DNA of 64,000 bases from Oscillatoria sp. FACHB-1407 (lineage in GTDB: Bacteria; Cyanobacteriota; Cyanobacteriia; Elainellales; Elainellaceae): positions 558,001 to 622,000 of the forward strand of contig NZ_JACJSA010000001.1 in NCBI RefSeq assembly GCF_014697545.1. Direction: 5' to 3'. This document shows positions 38,511 to 46,339 of the stretch, one piece after another. Below the pieces are notes generated by a model. The model ran no database searches, was not told where the DNA came from, and saw only the letters and a program-made list of their open reading frames with translations. The translations under genes were made by a program, and so were the position numbers. The stretch's first letter is position 1. Each line of letters begins with the position of its first letter.

Positions 38511-41500
38511 ATGCCTACTCTGCTAGAGATCATCGATCGCGCCGTCGCCACCAACGCCACCACCCTCGACCTCTCTGGCATGAACCTCACCGAGTTGCCT
38601 CCAGAGATTGGCAAACTCACCCATCTCAAAACCCTGATCTTGGGTCGGCAAGGCTACGACGAAGGCAGTCGCTCTGAAAAGTTAACCAATAACCTCACCA
38701 CCCTACCTCCAGAGATTGGCAATTTAACCCAACTAGAGCGACTAAAAATCTGGAACAATTGCCTCATCAAGTTGCCCCCCGAAATTGGGCAATTGCAAAA
38801 CCTGAAATGGCTCGACCTCAGTGAGAATCGCCTCAAAGCTCTGCCTCCTGAGATCGGGGAACTCAAAAAACTGGGACTGCTCAACCTCAGTAACAACCAG
38901 TTGAACCAATTGCCTGTTGAAATTGCTCAATTGCAAAACTTGCGATCGCTCAATCTCGGTGACAACCAATTAACCGAACTTCCCCCACAATTCTCGCAAC
39001 TAGTTAATCTGCGATCGCTCAATCTCTGGAACAATCAACTAACCGAACTTCCCCCACAATTCTCGCAACTAGTTAATCTGCGATCGCTCAATCTCTGGAA
39101 CAATCAATTAACTGAACTTCCCCCACAATTCTCGCAACTAGTTAATCTGCGATCACTCAATCTCAGTGGCAACGAACTAACCGAACTTCCCCCACAATTC
39201 TCGCAACTGGTCAATCTGCGGTTGCTTAATTTCTGGAACAACCAGTTAACTGAGCTTCCCCCACAATTCTCGCAACTAGTTAATCTGCGATCACTCAATC
39301 TCGGTGGCAACCAGTTAACTGAGCTTCCCCCACAATTCTCGCAACTAGTTAATCTGCGATCACTCGACCTTTGGAACAATCAATTAACTGAACTTCCCCC
39401 ACAATTCTTGCAACTAGTCAATCTACGATCACTCGACCTTTGGAGCAACCAATTAACTGAACTTCCCCCACAATTCTTGCAACTAGTCAATCTGCGATCG
39501 CTCAATCTCTGGAACAACCAATTAACCGAACTTCCCCCACAATTCTCGCAACTAGTCAATCTGCGATCGCTCGACCTCTGGAACAATCAATTAACTGAAC
39601 TTCCCCCACAATTCTCGCAACTGGTCAATCTGCGATTCCTCAACCTCTGGAACAATCAATTAACTGAACTTCCCCCACAATTCTCGCAACTGGTCAATCT
39701 GCGATCGCTCAACCTCGGTAGCAACCAATTAACTGAACTTCCCCCACAATTCTCGCAGCTGGTCAATCTGCGATCGCTCAACCTCAGTAGCAACCAATTA
39801 ACTGAACTTCCCCCACAATTCTCGCAACTGGTCAATCTGCGATCGCTTAACCTTAGTGGCAAAGAATTAACCAAACTTCCCTCACACATTTCGCAACTGG
39901 TTAATCTGCGATCGCTCGACCTTTGGAACAACCAATTAACTGAACTTCCCCCAAAATTCTCGCAACTGGTCAATCTGCGATCACTCTTCTTCCGTGGTAG
40001 CCAATTAACTGAACTTCCCCCGCAATTCTCGCAACTGGTCAATCTGCGATCACTCGACCTCAGTTCCAATGAGTTGAGTCAGTTGCCCCCTGAAATCACT
40101 CAACTACAAAACCTGCAATCGCTCGACCTTAGTTCCAATGAGTTGAGTCAGTTACCCCCTGAAATCACTCAACTGCAAAACCTGCGATCGCTCGACCTCA
40201 GTAGCAATCAATTCAACACATTACCGATACAGGTCATTCAACTCGTCAATCTTGAGGAGTTGAATCTTCAAAATAATCAATTGAGTCAGTTACCCTCTGA
40301 GATTCAACAGTTAGTGCGTCTTAACAAACTTGATTTGCGCGGTAATCCTCTCCCGATTCCACCAGAGATTTTAGGACCTGAAAATAAGTATGCAAATCCA
40401 GGGGATGTGCATGAGATTTTAGAGTTTTACTTTCGGGTGCAAGACCCCAATGAATCGGAGTTGCTCTATGAGGCAAAGTTTTTGATTGTGGGAGAAGGGG
40501 GAGCAGGCAAGACTTCACTCGCCAAGAAGATTGAGAAGGAGAGTTATGAACTGAAACCGGAGGAGAAATCTACCGAAGGGATTGAGGTAATTCGCTGGAA
40601 TTTTCCCTTACCCAATGGGCATGAGTTTCGTGTCAACATCTGGGATTTTGGCGGACAGGAGATCTATCACCAGACCCATCAGTTTTTTCTCACCGAGCGT
40701 TCGCTCTATGCACTAGTTGCTGACACCCGCCAAGACAACACTGACTTTTATTATTGGCTCAAGGTGATTGAGTTATTGAGCGACAATAGCCCGGTTTTCA
40801 TCATCAAAAACGAAAAGCAAGACCGTCAATGTGTGGTGAATGAGCGGCAATTGCGGGGCGAGTTCACAAACTTGAAAGAGGTGTTAGCCACTAATTTAGC
40901 CACCAAACGGGGATTAACTGAAATCAAAGATGCCATTCAGCAATACATTAGCAAACTGCCCCACGTCGGTACACCCCTACCTAAGCTGTGGGTGCGAGTC
41001 CGTCTGGCGATTGAAAATGACTCGCGTAATACCTTGAGCCTCCCGGAATATTATGAGCTTTGCCGCATCAATCGTCTCACCGACCAGACCGATATGTTGC
41101 GGCTCAGTCGCTATCTGCATGACCTGGGCGTGTGTCTCCACTTTCAAGATGACCCCGTGTTGAAATACACCGTCATCCTCAAACCGGAATGGGGCACAAC
41201 GGCAGTTTACAAGGTGTTGGATAACGACACGGTAATTAAGAATTTGGGTTGTTTTACACAGGACGACCTGAAGGAGATCTGGCAAGACTCAAAGTATGCC
41301 GACAAGCGGGATGAGTTGCTGCGGTTAATGATGCGCTTCAAGCTTTGCTACGAGATTCCCGGTCGTTCTAACGTTTACATTGCCCCGCAACTCCTCACGA
41401 TTGATCAACCTGACTATGCCTGGGATGACTTCAATAACCTGACCCTACGCTATGAGTATGAGTTTATGCCCAAGGGCATCTTGACTCGGTTAATTGTGGA

Positions 41501-42521
41501 GATGCACCCCTGGATTGAGGAGCAAAAGCTGGTTTGGCGCAGTGGAGTAGTATTGCTCAAAGATCAAACTCGTGCTGAAGTTGTGGAGCATTATAGTCAA
41601 CGCGAGATTCGGGTGAAGGTGTCGGGCAGTCGTAAGAAGGAGTTATTGGCAGTTGTCACCCATGAGATCGATAAGATTCACCAGTCGTTTGAGCGATTGA
41701 AGTTTCGCAAACTGATTCCTTGCAACTGTGATGTTTGCAAGGGAAATCCAAAACCTTATTGCTATGATTTTGAACGACTCAAGCAGTTTCTCGATCGGCG
41801 ACAATATCAGATCATGTGTTACGAGAGTGGTCAGGATGTCGAAGTTCGACAATTGATTGATGATGTGTTGTTGCCATCTGAGTTTCTGACAAGCCCCCTA
41901 AATCCCCCACAAGTGGGGGACTTTGGTGAGCCTGTTCCCCCCAAAGTTGGGGGGCTAGGGGGGCTAGGGGAGCTAGGGGGGCGAGTACAAAATCCGTTGC
42001 AACAAGACCTCGATCGCGAAAGAGAAGCCATCCTGGCTCGTGCGACTCAACTCCAAAAACCAATATCTAAACCGATGAGAGATTTAGTCTTCATTAGCTA
42101 TAGCCATAAAGACAAAAAGTGGTTTGAGGATCTCAAACAGCATTTAGAACCACTCGTCCGCGAACAAAACCTGAAGCTTTGGGACGACACACAAATCAAA
42201 CCGGGTGCGGTCTGGTTCGATGAAATTCAGAAAGCGTTAGCCGCAACCAAAGTAGCCGTCTTACTGGTTACACCTGGATTTCTTGCCTCTGATTTTATCG
42301 CTAAAAACGAATTGCCTCCCCTATTGGATGCGGTTAAAGCCGAAGGGGTACAGATTCTCTGGATTCCAGTACGAGCTAGCAACTATGAAGCAACAGCGAT
42401 CGAGAAATATCAGGCAGCCCATCCCACCGATAAACCATTAAGTGGCATCTCAACAGCAAGACGCGATCGCGCCTGGGTTGAGATTTGCCAGAAGATCAAA
42501 GCTGCTGCCAATGGAGCATAG
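38511..42521 (+). CDS. LRR-Roc-COR-TIR (ROCO) protein
   Basis: The 1336-residue protein begins with a leucine-rich-repeat domain (about 15-620) made of some 25 units of 23 residues (NQLTELPPQFSQLVNLRSL). A Roc GTPase follows with P-loop GEGGAGKTSLAKK near 660 and DFGGQE near 711, then a COR dimerisation domain (about 830-1110). The TIR domain (about 1189-1336) starts MRDLVFISYSHKDKKWFEDL. It contains SDFIAKNELPPLL, whose Glu is in the place of the NAD-hydrolase glutamate of other bacterial TIRs. The architecture resembles innate-immune or anti-phage sensors. Residues about 1127-1155 (PLNPPQVGDFG, KVGGLGGLGELGG) come from an intergenic-type repeat inserted in frame. Confidence 0.95.
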   Translation: MPTLLEIIDRAVATNATTLDLSGMNLTELPPEIGKLTHLKTLILGRQGYDEGSRSEKLTNNLTTLPPEIGNLTQLERLKIWNNCLIKLPPEIGQLQNLKWLDLSENRLKALPPEIGELKKLGLLNLSNNQLNQLPVEIAQLQNLRSLNLGDNQLTELPPQFSQLVNLRSLNLWNNQLTELPPQFSQLVNLRSLNLWNNQLTELPPQFSQLVNLRSLNLSGNELTELPPQFSQLVNLRLLNFWNNQLTELPPQFSQLVNLRSLNLGGNQLTELPPQFSQLVNLRSLDLWNNQLTELPPQFLQLVNLRSLDLWSNQLTELPPQFLQLVNLRSLNLWNNQLTELPPQFSQLVNLRSLDLWNNQLTELPPQFSQLVNLRFLNLWNNQLTELPPQFSQLVNLRSLNLGSNQLTELPPQFSQLVNLRSLNLSSNQLTELPPQFSQLVNLRSLNLSGKELTKLPSHISQLVNLRSLDLWNNQLTELPPKFSQLVNLRSLFFRGSQLTELPPQFSQLVNLRSLDLSSNELSQLPPEITQLQNLQSLDLSSNELSQLPPEITQLQNLRSLDLSSNQFNTLPIQVIQLVNLEELNLQNNQLSQLPSEIQQLVRLNKLDLRGNPLPIPPEILGPENKYANPGDVHEILEFYFRVQDPNESELLYEAKFLIVGEGGAGKTSLAKKIEKESYELKPEEKSTEGIEVIRWNFPLPNGHEFRVNIWDFGGQEIYHQTHQFFLTERSLYALVADTRQDNTDFYYWLKVIELLSDNSPVFIIKNEKQDRQCVVNERQLRGEFTNLKEVLATNLATKRGLTEIKDAIQQYISKLPHVGTPLPKLWVRVRLAIENDSRNTLSLPEYYELCRINRLTDQTDMLRLSRYLHDLGVCLHFQDDPVLKYTVILKPEWGTTAVYKVLDNDTVIKNLGCFTQDDLKEIWQDSKYADKRDELLRLMMRFKLCYEIPGRSNVYIAPQLLTIDQPDYAWDDFNNLTLRYEYEFMPKGILTRLIVEMHPWIEEQKLVWRSGVVLLKDQTRAEVVEHYSQREIRVKVSGSRKKELLAVVTHEIDKIHQSFERLKFRKLIPCNCDVCKGNPKPYCYDFERLKQFLDRRQYQIMCYESGQDVEVRQLIDDVLLPSEFLTSPLNPPQVGDFGEPVPPKVGGLGGLGELGGRVQNPLQQDLDREREAILARATQLQKPISKPMRDLVFISYSHKDKKWFEDLKQHLEPLVREQNLKLWDDTQIKPGAVWFDEIQKALAATKVAVLLVTPGFLASDFIAKNELPPLLDAVKAEGVQILWIPVRASNYEATAIEKYQAAHPTDKPLSGISTARRDRAWVEICQKIKAAANGA
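38930..40200 (+). repeat. 69-bp tandem repeats encoding the LRR domain
   Basis: Successive 69-base units share nearly identical DNA, for example CCCCCACAATTCTCGCAACT, and mostly carry GCGATC(A/G)CTC (HIP1-like) at a fixed place. Variation is concentrated in a few codons per unit (LWNN, LSGN, LGSN, FRGS). The minus strand shows repeated open frames, which are shadows of this periodicity. Confidence 0.93.
41889..41975. repeat. C-run intergenic repeat in frame inside the ROCO gene
   Basis: CCCCCTAAATCCCCCAC-stem-GTGGGGGACTTTG is followed by CCCCCCAAAGTTGGGGGG and CTAGGGGGG units. The same repeat occurs between genes at 1700-1800, 42740-42830 and 46535-46620. Here it keeps the frame between the COR and TIR domains. 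Confidence 0.85.
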
Positions 42522-42694
42522 CCGTACAGCATTGGCTAATAACGCCTCTCAAGATTTAGGAGGGGTTTGGCATTGCCAAACCCGTACAGCGTTCTGGCAG
42601 GTTTTTAATTCAAACTGGTCAGAACTTACGTAGTTATACCAATTTGATTTGAAAACACGACACATGCGGCCCCTCCCAACCTCCCCTTAGTAAG

Positions 42695-42851
42695 GCTACG
42701 GTGTATACATATCTCTTGTATCAACCTCAAAATCCTGCATTTGCCCCCCAACCCCCCAAAATTGAGGGACTCCCGATCCGCTCATATGGCTCCAAAGTCC
42801 CCCAGAATAGGGGATTTAGGGGGCTGAGGGAACTTGTGTATACACAGCAGC
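42695..42851. mobile_element. MITE-like family C copy (GCTACGGTGTATACA ends)
   Basis: The left end GCTACGGTGTATACA is mirrored by the right end TGTGTATACACAGCAGC. The interior holds the C-run repeat (GCCCCCCAACCCCCC and CCCCCAGAATAGGGGATT). The interior is the reverse complement of that at 46493-46662 (both share GTATCAACCTCAAA and TCCTGC). A third copy is at 44316-44481. Confidence 0.75.
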
Positions 42852-42926
42852 CTTTTCAAGCGGGATCAAAGGTTTAGGCTTCAGGTGCGTAAGTTCTATT
42901 GGTATGACTTAGAGGAACTTGAACCA

Positions 42927-43220
42927 GAGTTACTTTCGCTTTATGAAAGTATAAGCTTTGTTTAAGCAAAAGCTAGAAAGATATAAGCGTTAGCTGCAAT
43001 CGTTTAAGCAAGTATAAGTTTCGTTTAAGCAAAAGCTAGAAAGGTATAAGCGTTAGCTGCAATCGTTCAAACGAGAGTTACTCCGATTCAAACAAATATA
43101 AGTTTCGTTTAAGCAAAAGCTAGAAAGATATAAACGATAGCTGCAATCGTTCAAACGAGAGTTACTCTGATTCAAACGAGAGTTACTCCGATTCAAACAG
43201 AAGCAACGTTTGTTTGAACA
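42927..43220. repeat. Second 21-bp-phased tandem array
   Basis: Sequence divides cleanly into 21-mers such as AGTATAAGTTTCGTTTAAGC(A), AAAGCTAGAAAGGTATAAGC(G), TTAGCTGCAATCGTTTAAGC(A) and AGAGTTACTCCGATTCAAAC(G). The order of unit types repeats. On the minus strand the units encode heptads with Leu-Asn (RLNDCSY, CLNRSNS, CLNETYI) interrupted by one stop. Confidence 0.8.
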
Positions 43221-43236
43221 AACGTAATGTTGCTTC
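43200..43236. repeat. Long hairpin at the end of the 21-bp array
   Basis: GAAGCAACGTTTGTT and AACAAACGTAATGTTGCTTC pair with a three-base bulge on the right arm. It may be a terminator or just a terminal part of the repeat. Confidence 0.55.
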
Positions 43237-43366
43237 TAACCCTTGATGGTTTGTGTGCCTTCGTTTTATTCAGCGATCGCCCCACACACATCTCCCCAAT
43301 TGAGGAGGGTCGAAGGTGAGTTCTGTACAAAGTCCAATCTCTGGCTACTTCCATACAAAACCTTAA

Positions 43367-43389
43367 TATATGAATGCCTGTTCAGATGT
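43367..43389 (+). promoter_or_regulatory. SmtB-type operator upstream of smtA
   Basis: ATATGAATGCCTGTTCAGAT holds TGAA-N6-TTCA, the same spacing and similar flanks as the known smt operator of Synechococcus (TGAACAGTTATTCA). It lies about 140 bases before smtA. Zinc-free SmtB would repress here; metal releases it. Confidence 0.75.
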
Positions 43390-43523
43390 TAATATCTAAA
43401 TAGAGCGATCGACAGAGTGGTTAGCATCAGGGATGTGAGAATTGTCCCTTTCAAAGAGAGAATTCCTACACCGCTTCAAATCAACGCTGCGATCGCCATC
43501 AAAATTGTTGTGGAGAAACTCTC

Positions 43524-43691
43524 ATGACTACTGTTACTCAAATGAAATGTGCTTGTCCTGACTGCTTGTGCATCGTTTCACTGACCGATGCTGTCATGAA
43601 AGACGAAAAAGCGTATTGCAGTGATGCTTGTGCAAGTGGACACACTCAAGGAGCAGGTTGCGGTCATACTGGATGTGGTTGCCATTCTTAA
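43524..43691 (+). CDS. smtA: Metallothionein SmtA
   Basis: This 55-residue protein has nine cysteines and several histidines in KCACPDCLCIV, YCSDACASGH and GCGHTGCGCHS, the layout of cyanobacterial zinc metallothionein. It binds Zn (also Cd) in a four-metal cluster with a zinc-finger-like part. GGAG lies 9 bases before the ATG. It is co-directional with smtB 33 bases downstream, whereas in Synechococcus the two genes are divergent. Confidence 0.95.
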   Translation: MTTVTQMKCACPDCLCIVSLTDAVMKDEKAYCSDACASGHTQGAGCGHTGCGCHS

Positions 43692-43724
43692 TGAGCAGAC
43701 ACGCTCTGCCGCTCGATAAATCCA

Positions 43725-44123
43725 ATGCTCGATAAATCTGCTGACCATACTTCTGTAGCGGACGATGGGGAAGATCTCTGTTGTGATGTTCCCCATCTCG
43801 ATCACTCTGTCCATGCTGACCTGTTACAACAGGAGCCGCTCACCAGCGAAAAAGCACAACGCATGGCAGAGTTTCTCGGCTTTTTGGCTGACCCAAATCG
43901 CCTGCGGATTCTCTCAATTCTGGCAAAGCAAGAATTGTGCGTGGGTGATCTGGCAGCAACACTGGGCATGAATGAATCTGCCGTATCTCATCAACTGCGA
44001 ACCTTACGTGCGATTCGACTTGTCAGTTCGCGTAAGCAGGGGCGACATGTCTTTTATCGGCTTCAAGATCATCATGTGCTCAGCTTTTATCAAGCCGTTG
44101 TAGAGCACTTGGATGAAGACTAA
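43725..44123 (+). CDS. smtB: ArsR/SmtB-family zinc-responsive repressor
   Basis: The 132-residue winged-helix protein contains LGFLADPNRLRILSILAKQE, Cys72 in ELCVGDLAATLG and recognition helix NESAVSHQLRTLRAIRLV. The alpha-5 metal site is intact: Asp115, His117, His128, Glu131, with the same spacing as D104/H106/H117/E120 of SmtB. An N-terminal Cys19-Cys20 (EDLCCD) may form an additional alpha-3N site as in ZiaR or BxmR. It should sense zinc and possibly softer metals, and control smtA. Confidence 0.94.
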   Translation: MLDKSADHTSVADDGEDLCCDVPHLDHSVHADLLQQEPLTSEKAQRMAEFLGFLADPNRLRILSILAKQELCVGDLAATLGMNESAVSHQLRTLRAIRLVSSRKQGRHVFYRLQDHHVLSFYQAVVEHLDED

Positions 44124-44557
44124 GTACTGTGATTCACAGATAGGGTTTGGAAATAAAACCAGGGGGTATGGGGGCTTCGCCCCCAGTCAGGGGTTCCACC
44201 CCTGCACCCCGAATTCCCACCCCTATTTACGACGAGTTGTACTAAGGACACCCATGTGCGACTTTTCTGAAACTTTCACCTGTTTTAACCCTCACCCTAG
44301 CCCTCTCCCACAGGAGCTACCGTGTATACAGATCTCGGTTGAGATGCCAAGCTTCTGCACGATCCCCCTAAATCCCGCTTAAAAAGAGGGACTTTGGCTC
44401 CGGTTCCCTCCTTTTTAAGGAGGGTTAGGGAGGATCAAATCCACATTGGTTAGATTAGGAGATTTGGGTGTACACCGTAGCCTTTTCAAGGGGGCTAGGG
44501 GGGGTCAAAGTTTGGGCTTCAAGTGCGTAAGTCCTATTAATTTCTATTTCTCAACAT
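44124..44557. mobile_element. MITE-like family C copy (44316-44481) and repeats
   Basis: GCTACCGTGTATACA (44316-44330) is mirrored by GGTGTACACCGTAGC (44467-44481). The interior has a C-run variant (CCCCCTAAATCCCGC; AAGAGGGACTTTGGCTCC). Upstream, 44160-44200 has GGGGCTTCGCCCCC and GGGGTTCCACCCC hairpin-like sequence, and 44263-44300 repeats a sequence also found near 13276. No gene is seen. Confidence 0.7.
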
Positions 44558-44809
44558 CTACTGACCGGGTGACACTTGCGGATAGAATCCCAGTTCTTTA
44601 CTCAATTGTCGTGCAATGTAGATCAAAAACTTTGCCGCATCTTGATTATCTTGATGTGCCATCATGGTTGCGACTTGCATCAGAGTTTTAATTAACCCCT
44701 CATCCAACAAATCAGGCTGACTATCCAAAATCTCTGGCTCCTGCCCACTGGGGCACTTGAGCAGGCGATCGATCAGGTTAAAGTATTGGTCTTGACGAGT
44801 GTCTGACAT
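44558..44809 (-). CDS. Orphan N-terminal domain of a larger cyanobacterial protein
   Basis: The 83-residue protein MSDTRQDQYFNLIDRLLKCP, EPEILDSQPDLLDEGLIKTL, MAHQDNQDAAKFLIYIARQL resembles the first about 80 residues of cyanobacterial TPR/CHAT proteins (from memory). It ends shortly after, GFYPQVSPGQ, with no TPR part. It may be a free-standing domain or a truncated gene; repeats lie directly downstream. An in-frame ATG 8 codons upstream also exists. Confidence 0.6.
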   Translation of the reverse strand: MSDTRQDQYFNLIDRLLKCPSGQEPEILDSQPDLLDEGLIKTLMQVATMMAHQDNQDAAKFLIYIARQLSKELGFYPQVSPGQ

Positions 44810-44845
44810 GATCATGCTCAGAATATAGGGCAATAGATGGGATTG

Positions 44846-44864
44846 GGCGTTTCGCGGAACGCCC
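44846..44864. repeat. GGGCGTTTCGCGGAACGCCC hairpin
   Basis: It belongs to the TTTCGCGAAA hairpin family also at 9655-9673, 33779-33798 and 51105-51125. Confidence 0.7.
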
Positions 44865-44883
44865 TGTGATTCGCTAACAATTT

Positions 44884-45035
44884 GCTAACAATGGGCGTTG
44901 CTGAATAGAGGGATGATTATTTTGACACAGACGTGAGCAAGACGCTCACACTCCTTTCAGGTGAATCGTTTAAACCAGTGCGAGCAGGATGCTCGCGAAT
45001 CATTCATCCCCAAGATCAGCAATGCCGCTAACAAT
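44884..45035. mobile_element. MITE family A copy with perfect 9-bp target duplication
   Basis: The element runs from GGGCGTTGCTGAATAGAGGG (44893) to CCCCAAGATCAGCAATGCC (45026), and its ends are inverted repeats. It is flanked by GCTAACAAT at 44884-44892 and 45027-45035. The right duplication contains the stop codon of the neighbouring minus-strand gene, so insertion preserved that stop. It is closely related to 10897-10998 but about 30 bases longer. Confidence 0.85.
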
Positions 45036-45447
45036 GCTCTTGCTGCCACAACCGTTCTAACCGTTCAACCTGCTCTCGAATCACCGTCACTCGATAGCCC
45101 CGATATCGCTTATAGAGTGCGTTTCCAAAGGCATAACCAAGCCCCAGTAAAAAACCAATCCCTAAAAGGGTATGAATCACTGTTTGCAATTGGGTTATGA
45201 CAGGTGGCATTAAGCCAGGACTGTAGAAAGCGGTTGAACAACTCTCTAACTGGGGAGTTGATGAGATCAACAACGAGTCTGAAAGCATGGCATCTGAAGG
45301 GGTACTGAATCCAGAGGCGATCGCCTGTTGAGTCCGCGACAACGCAGTGTGATAGTGCCATACAATCGTTAGGACACCCAATGCAGGAGAGAGAAAGAAT
45401 AATGTGATGCCGCAAACCTTGAGGATGTTGACAACGTTTGGTTTCAT
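45028..45447 (-). CDS. Two-helix membrane protein, unknown function
   Basis: The start MKPNVVNILKVCGITLFFLS (45447) gives 139 residues; upstream frame to 45543 is open but unlikely. Two membrane helices (about 6-30 and 88-110, HTLLGIGFLLGLGYAFGNAL) frame an outside loop with two cysteines. The C-terminal helix is basic and charged (YKRYRGYRVTVIREQVERLE). I do not recognise a family. A MITE lies directly at its 3' end. Confidence 0.6.
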   Translation of the reverse strand: MKPNVVNILKVCGITLFFLSPALGVLTIVWHYHTALSRTQQAIASGFSTPSDAMLSDSLLISSTPQLESCSTAFYSPGLMPPVITQLQTVIHTLLGIGFLLGLGYAFGNALYKRYRGYRVTVIREQVERLERLWQQEHC

Positions 45448-45721
45448 AGAATCTTTCGTGGTCTGGGGAAATACTTTAACGTCAGTTCGGTTTAAGAGCC
45501 CAGCGAATGAATTCGCGGCTACTAGAGCGAAGTCCGCCGACACGGACTCCGGAAAATGCCGGATTTGACGAACCGACGCCGGTCGGTTTTGCTCCGATAG
45601 CGGCGGTTTTAACCGCCGAAATCCTTATCCCGAATTCACGTTACTTTAGGGTGTAGATTGGGTTGGCAAAGCATAACCCTTGCTACTGCTGGGTTTCACA
45701 CCTCTACCCAACCTACGTCAT
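45448..45721. repeat. Nested inverted repeats between a hypothetical gene and ctaE
   Basis: About 45498-45645 contains GAATTCGCGGCTACTAGAGC, GTCCGCCGACACGGACTCCGG-type, ACCGACGCCGGTCGGT and GGCGGTTTTAACCGCC inverted repeats. This is a repeat unit common between cyanobacterial genes. No gene is seen. Confidence 0.65.
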
Positions 45722-46339
45722 TTAGATGGTGGTGAGAATATAGAGCAACGTAAACAAAACAATCCAAATAATGTCTACAAAGTGCCAATAGATCTCTGCC
45801 ATCTCAACGCCGATGTGTTTTGTATTGGAGTAGTGCCCTGAACGACGCGATCGCCACAACACACCGAGAATCAGCAACAATCCCACAAACACATGCAATC
45901 CGTGAAATCCAGTCATCAAATAGAAGCAATTTGAGAAGATATTAGTGGTTAGCCCATAGCCCAACGTCAAGTATTCATACACCTGACCTGCTAAAAAAAC
46001 AGTGCCCATGAGAGCAGTGACAATGTACCAAAACCGCAACCCCTGCACATTATTTTTCTTGATAGCAGAGTCACCTAAATGAATCACAAAACTACTTGAC
46101 ACCAGAATGATGGTGTTAATCGTAGGAACTAACAATTCTACTTCGGTTCCTTCGGGAGGCCATTCTGCTGCCGATCCACGCAACAGCAGATAGGTTGCAA
46201 ATAAACCTCCAAACATGAGCGATTCTGAAGCGAGAAACGCGATGAGTCCCCAAACACGCAGGTCAGGGTGTTCTTCATGGTGGGCGATCGCTTGGGCGGT
46301 GTGAATGGATTGAGGCGAGTTTAAGATTGAATCTTGCAT
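45722..46339 (-). CDS. ctaE: Cytochrome c oxidase subunit III
   Basis: The 205-residue protein has five membrane helices. FLASESLMFGGLFATYLLLR and FYLMTGFHGLHVFVGLLLIL are subunit III signatures, and WHFVDIIWIVLFTLLYI ends it. It is the last gene of the ctaC-ctaD-ctaE operon. Confidence 0.96.
   Translation of the reverse strand: MQDSILNSPQSIHTAQAIAHHEEHPDLRVWGLIAFLASESLMFGGLFATYLLLRGSAAEWPPEGTEVELLVPTINTIILVSSSFVIHLGDSAIKKNNVQGLRFWYIVTALMGTVFLAGQVYEYLTLGYGLTTNIFSNCFYLMTGFHGLHVFVGLLLILGVLWRSRRSGHYSNTKHIGVEMAEIYWHFVDIIWIVLFTLLYILTTI

Larger units (their letters stand above)
42522..43523. repeat. 1-kb repeat-rich gap between the ROCO gene and smtA
   Basis: The gap contains a MITE-like element (42695-42851), a 21-bp-phased array (about 42927-43220), a strong hairpin (43200-43236) and, just before smtA, an SmtB-type operator (43367-43389). 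These are listed separately. No protein gene is seen. Confidence 0.8.

Noticed and set aside
39104-40069. Repeated minus-strand frames (SSDRRLTSCENCGGSSVNWL-type) under the LRR region
   Set aside because: They are the antisense reading of the 69-bp LRR repeats; their regularity comes from the coding strand.
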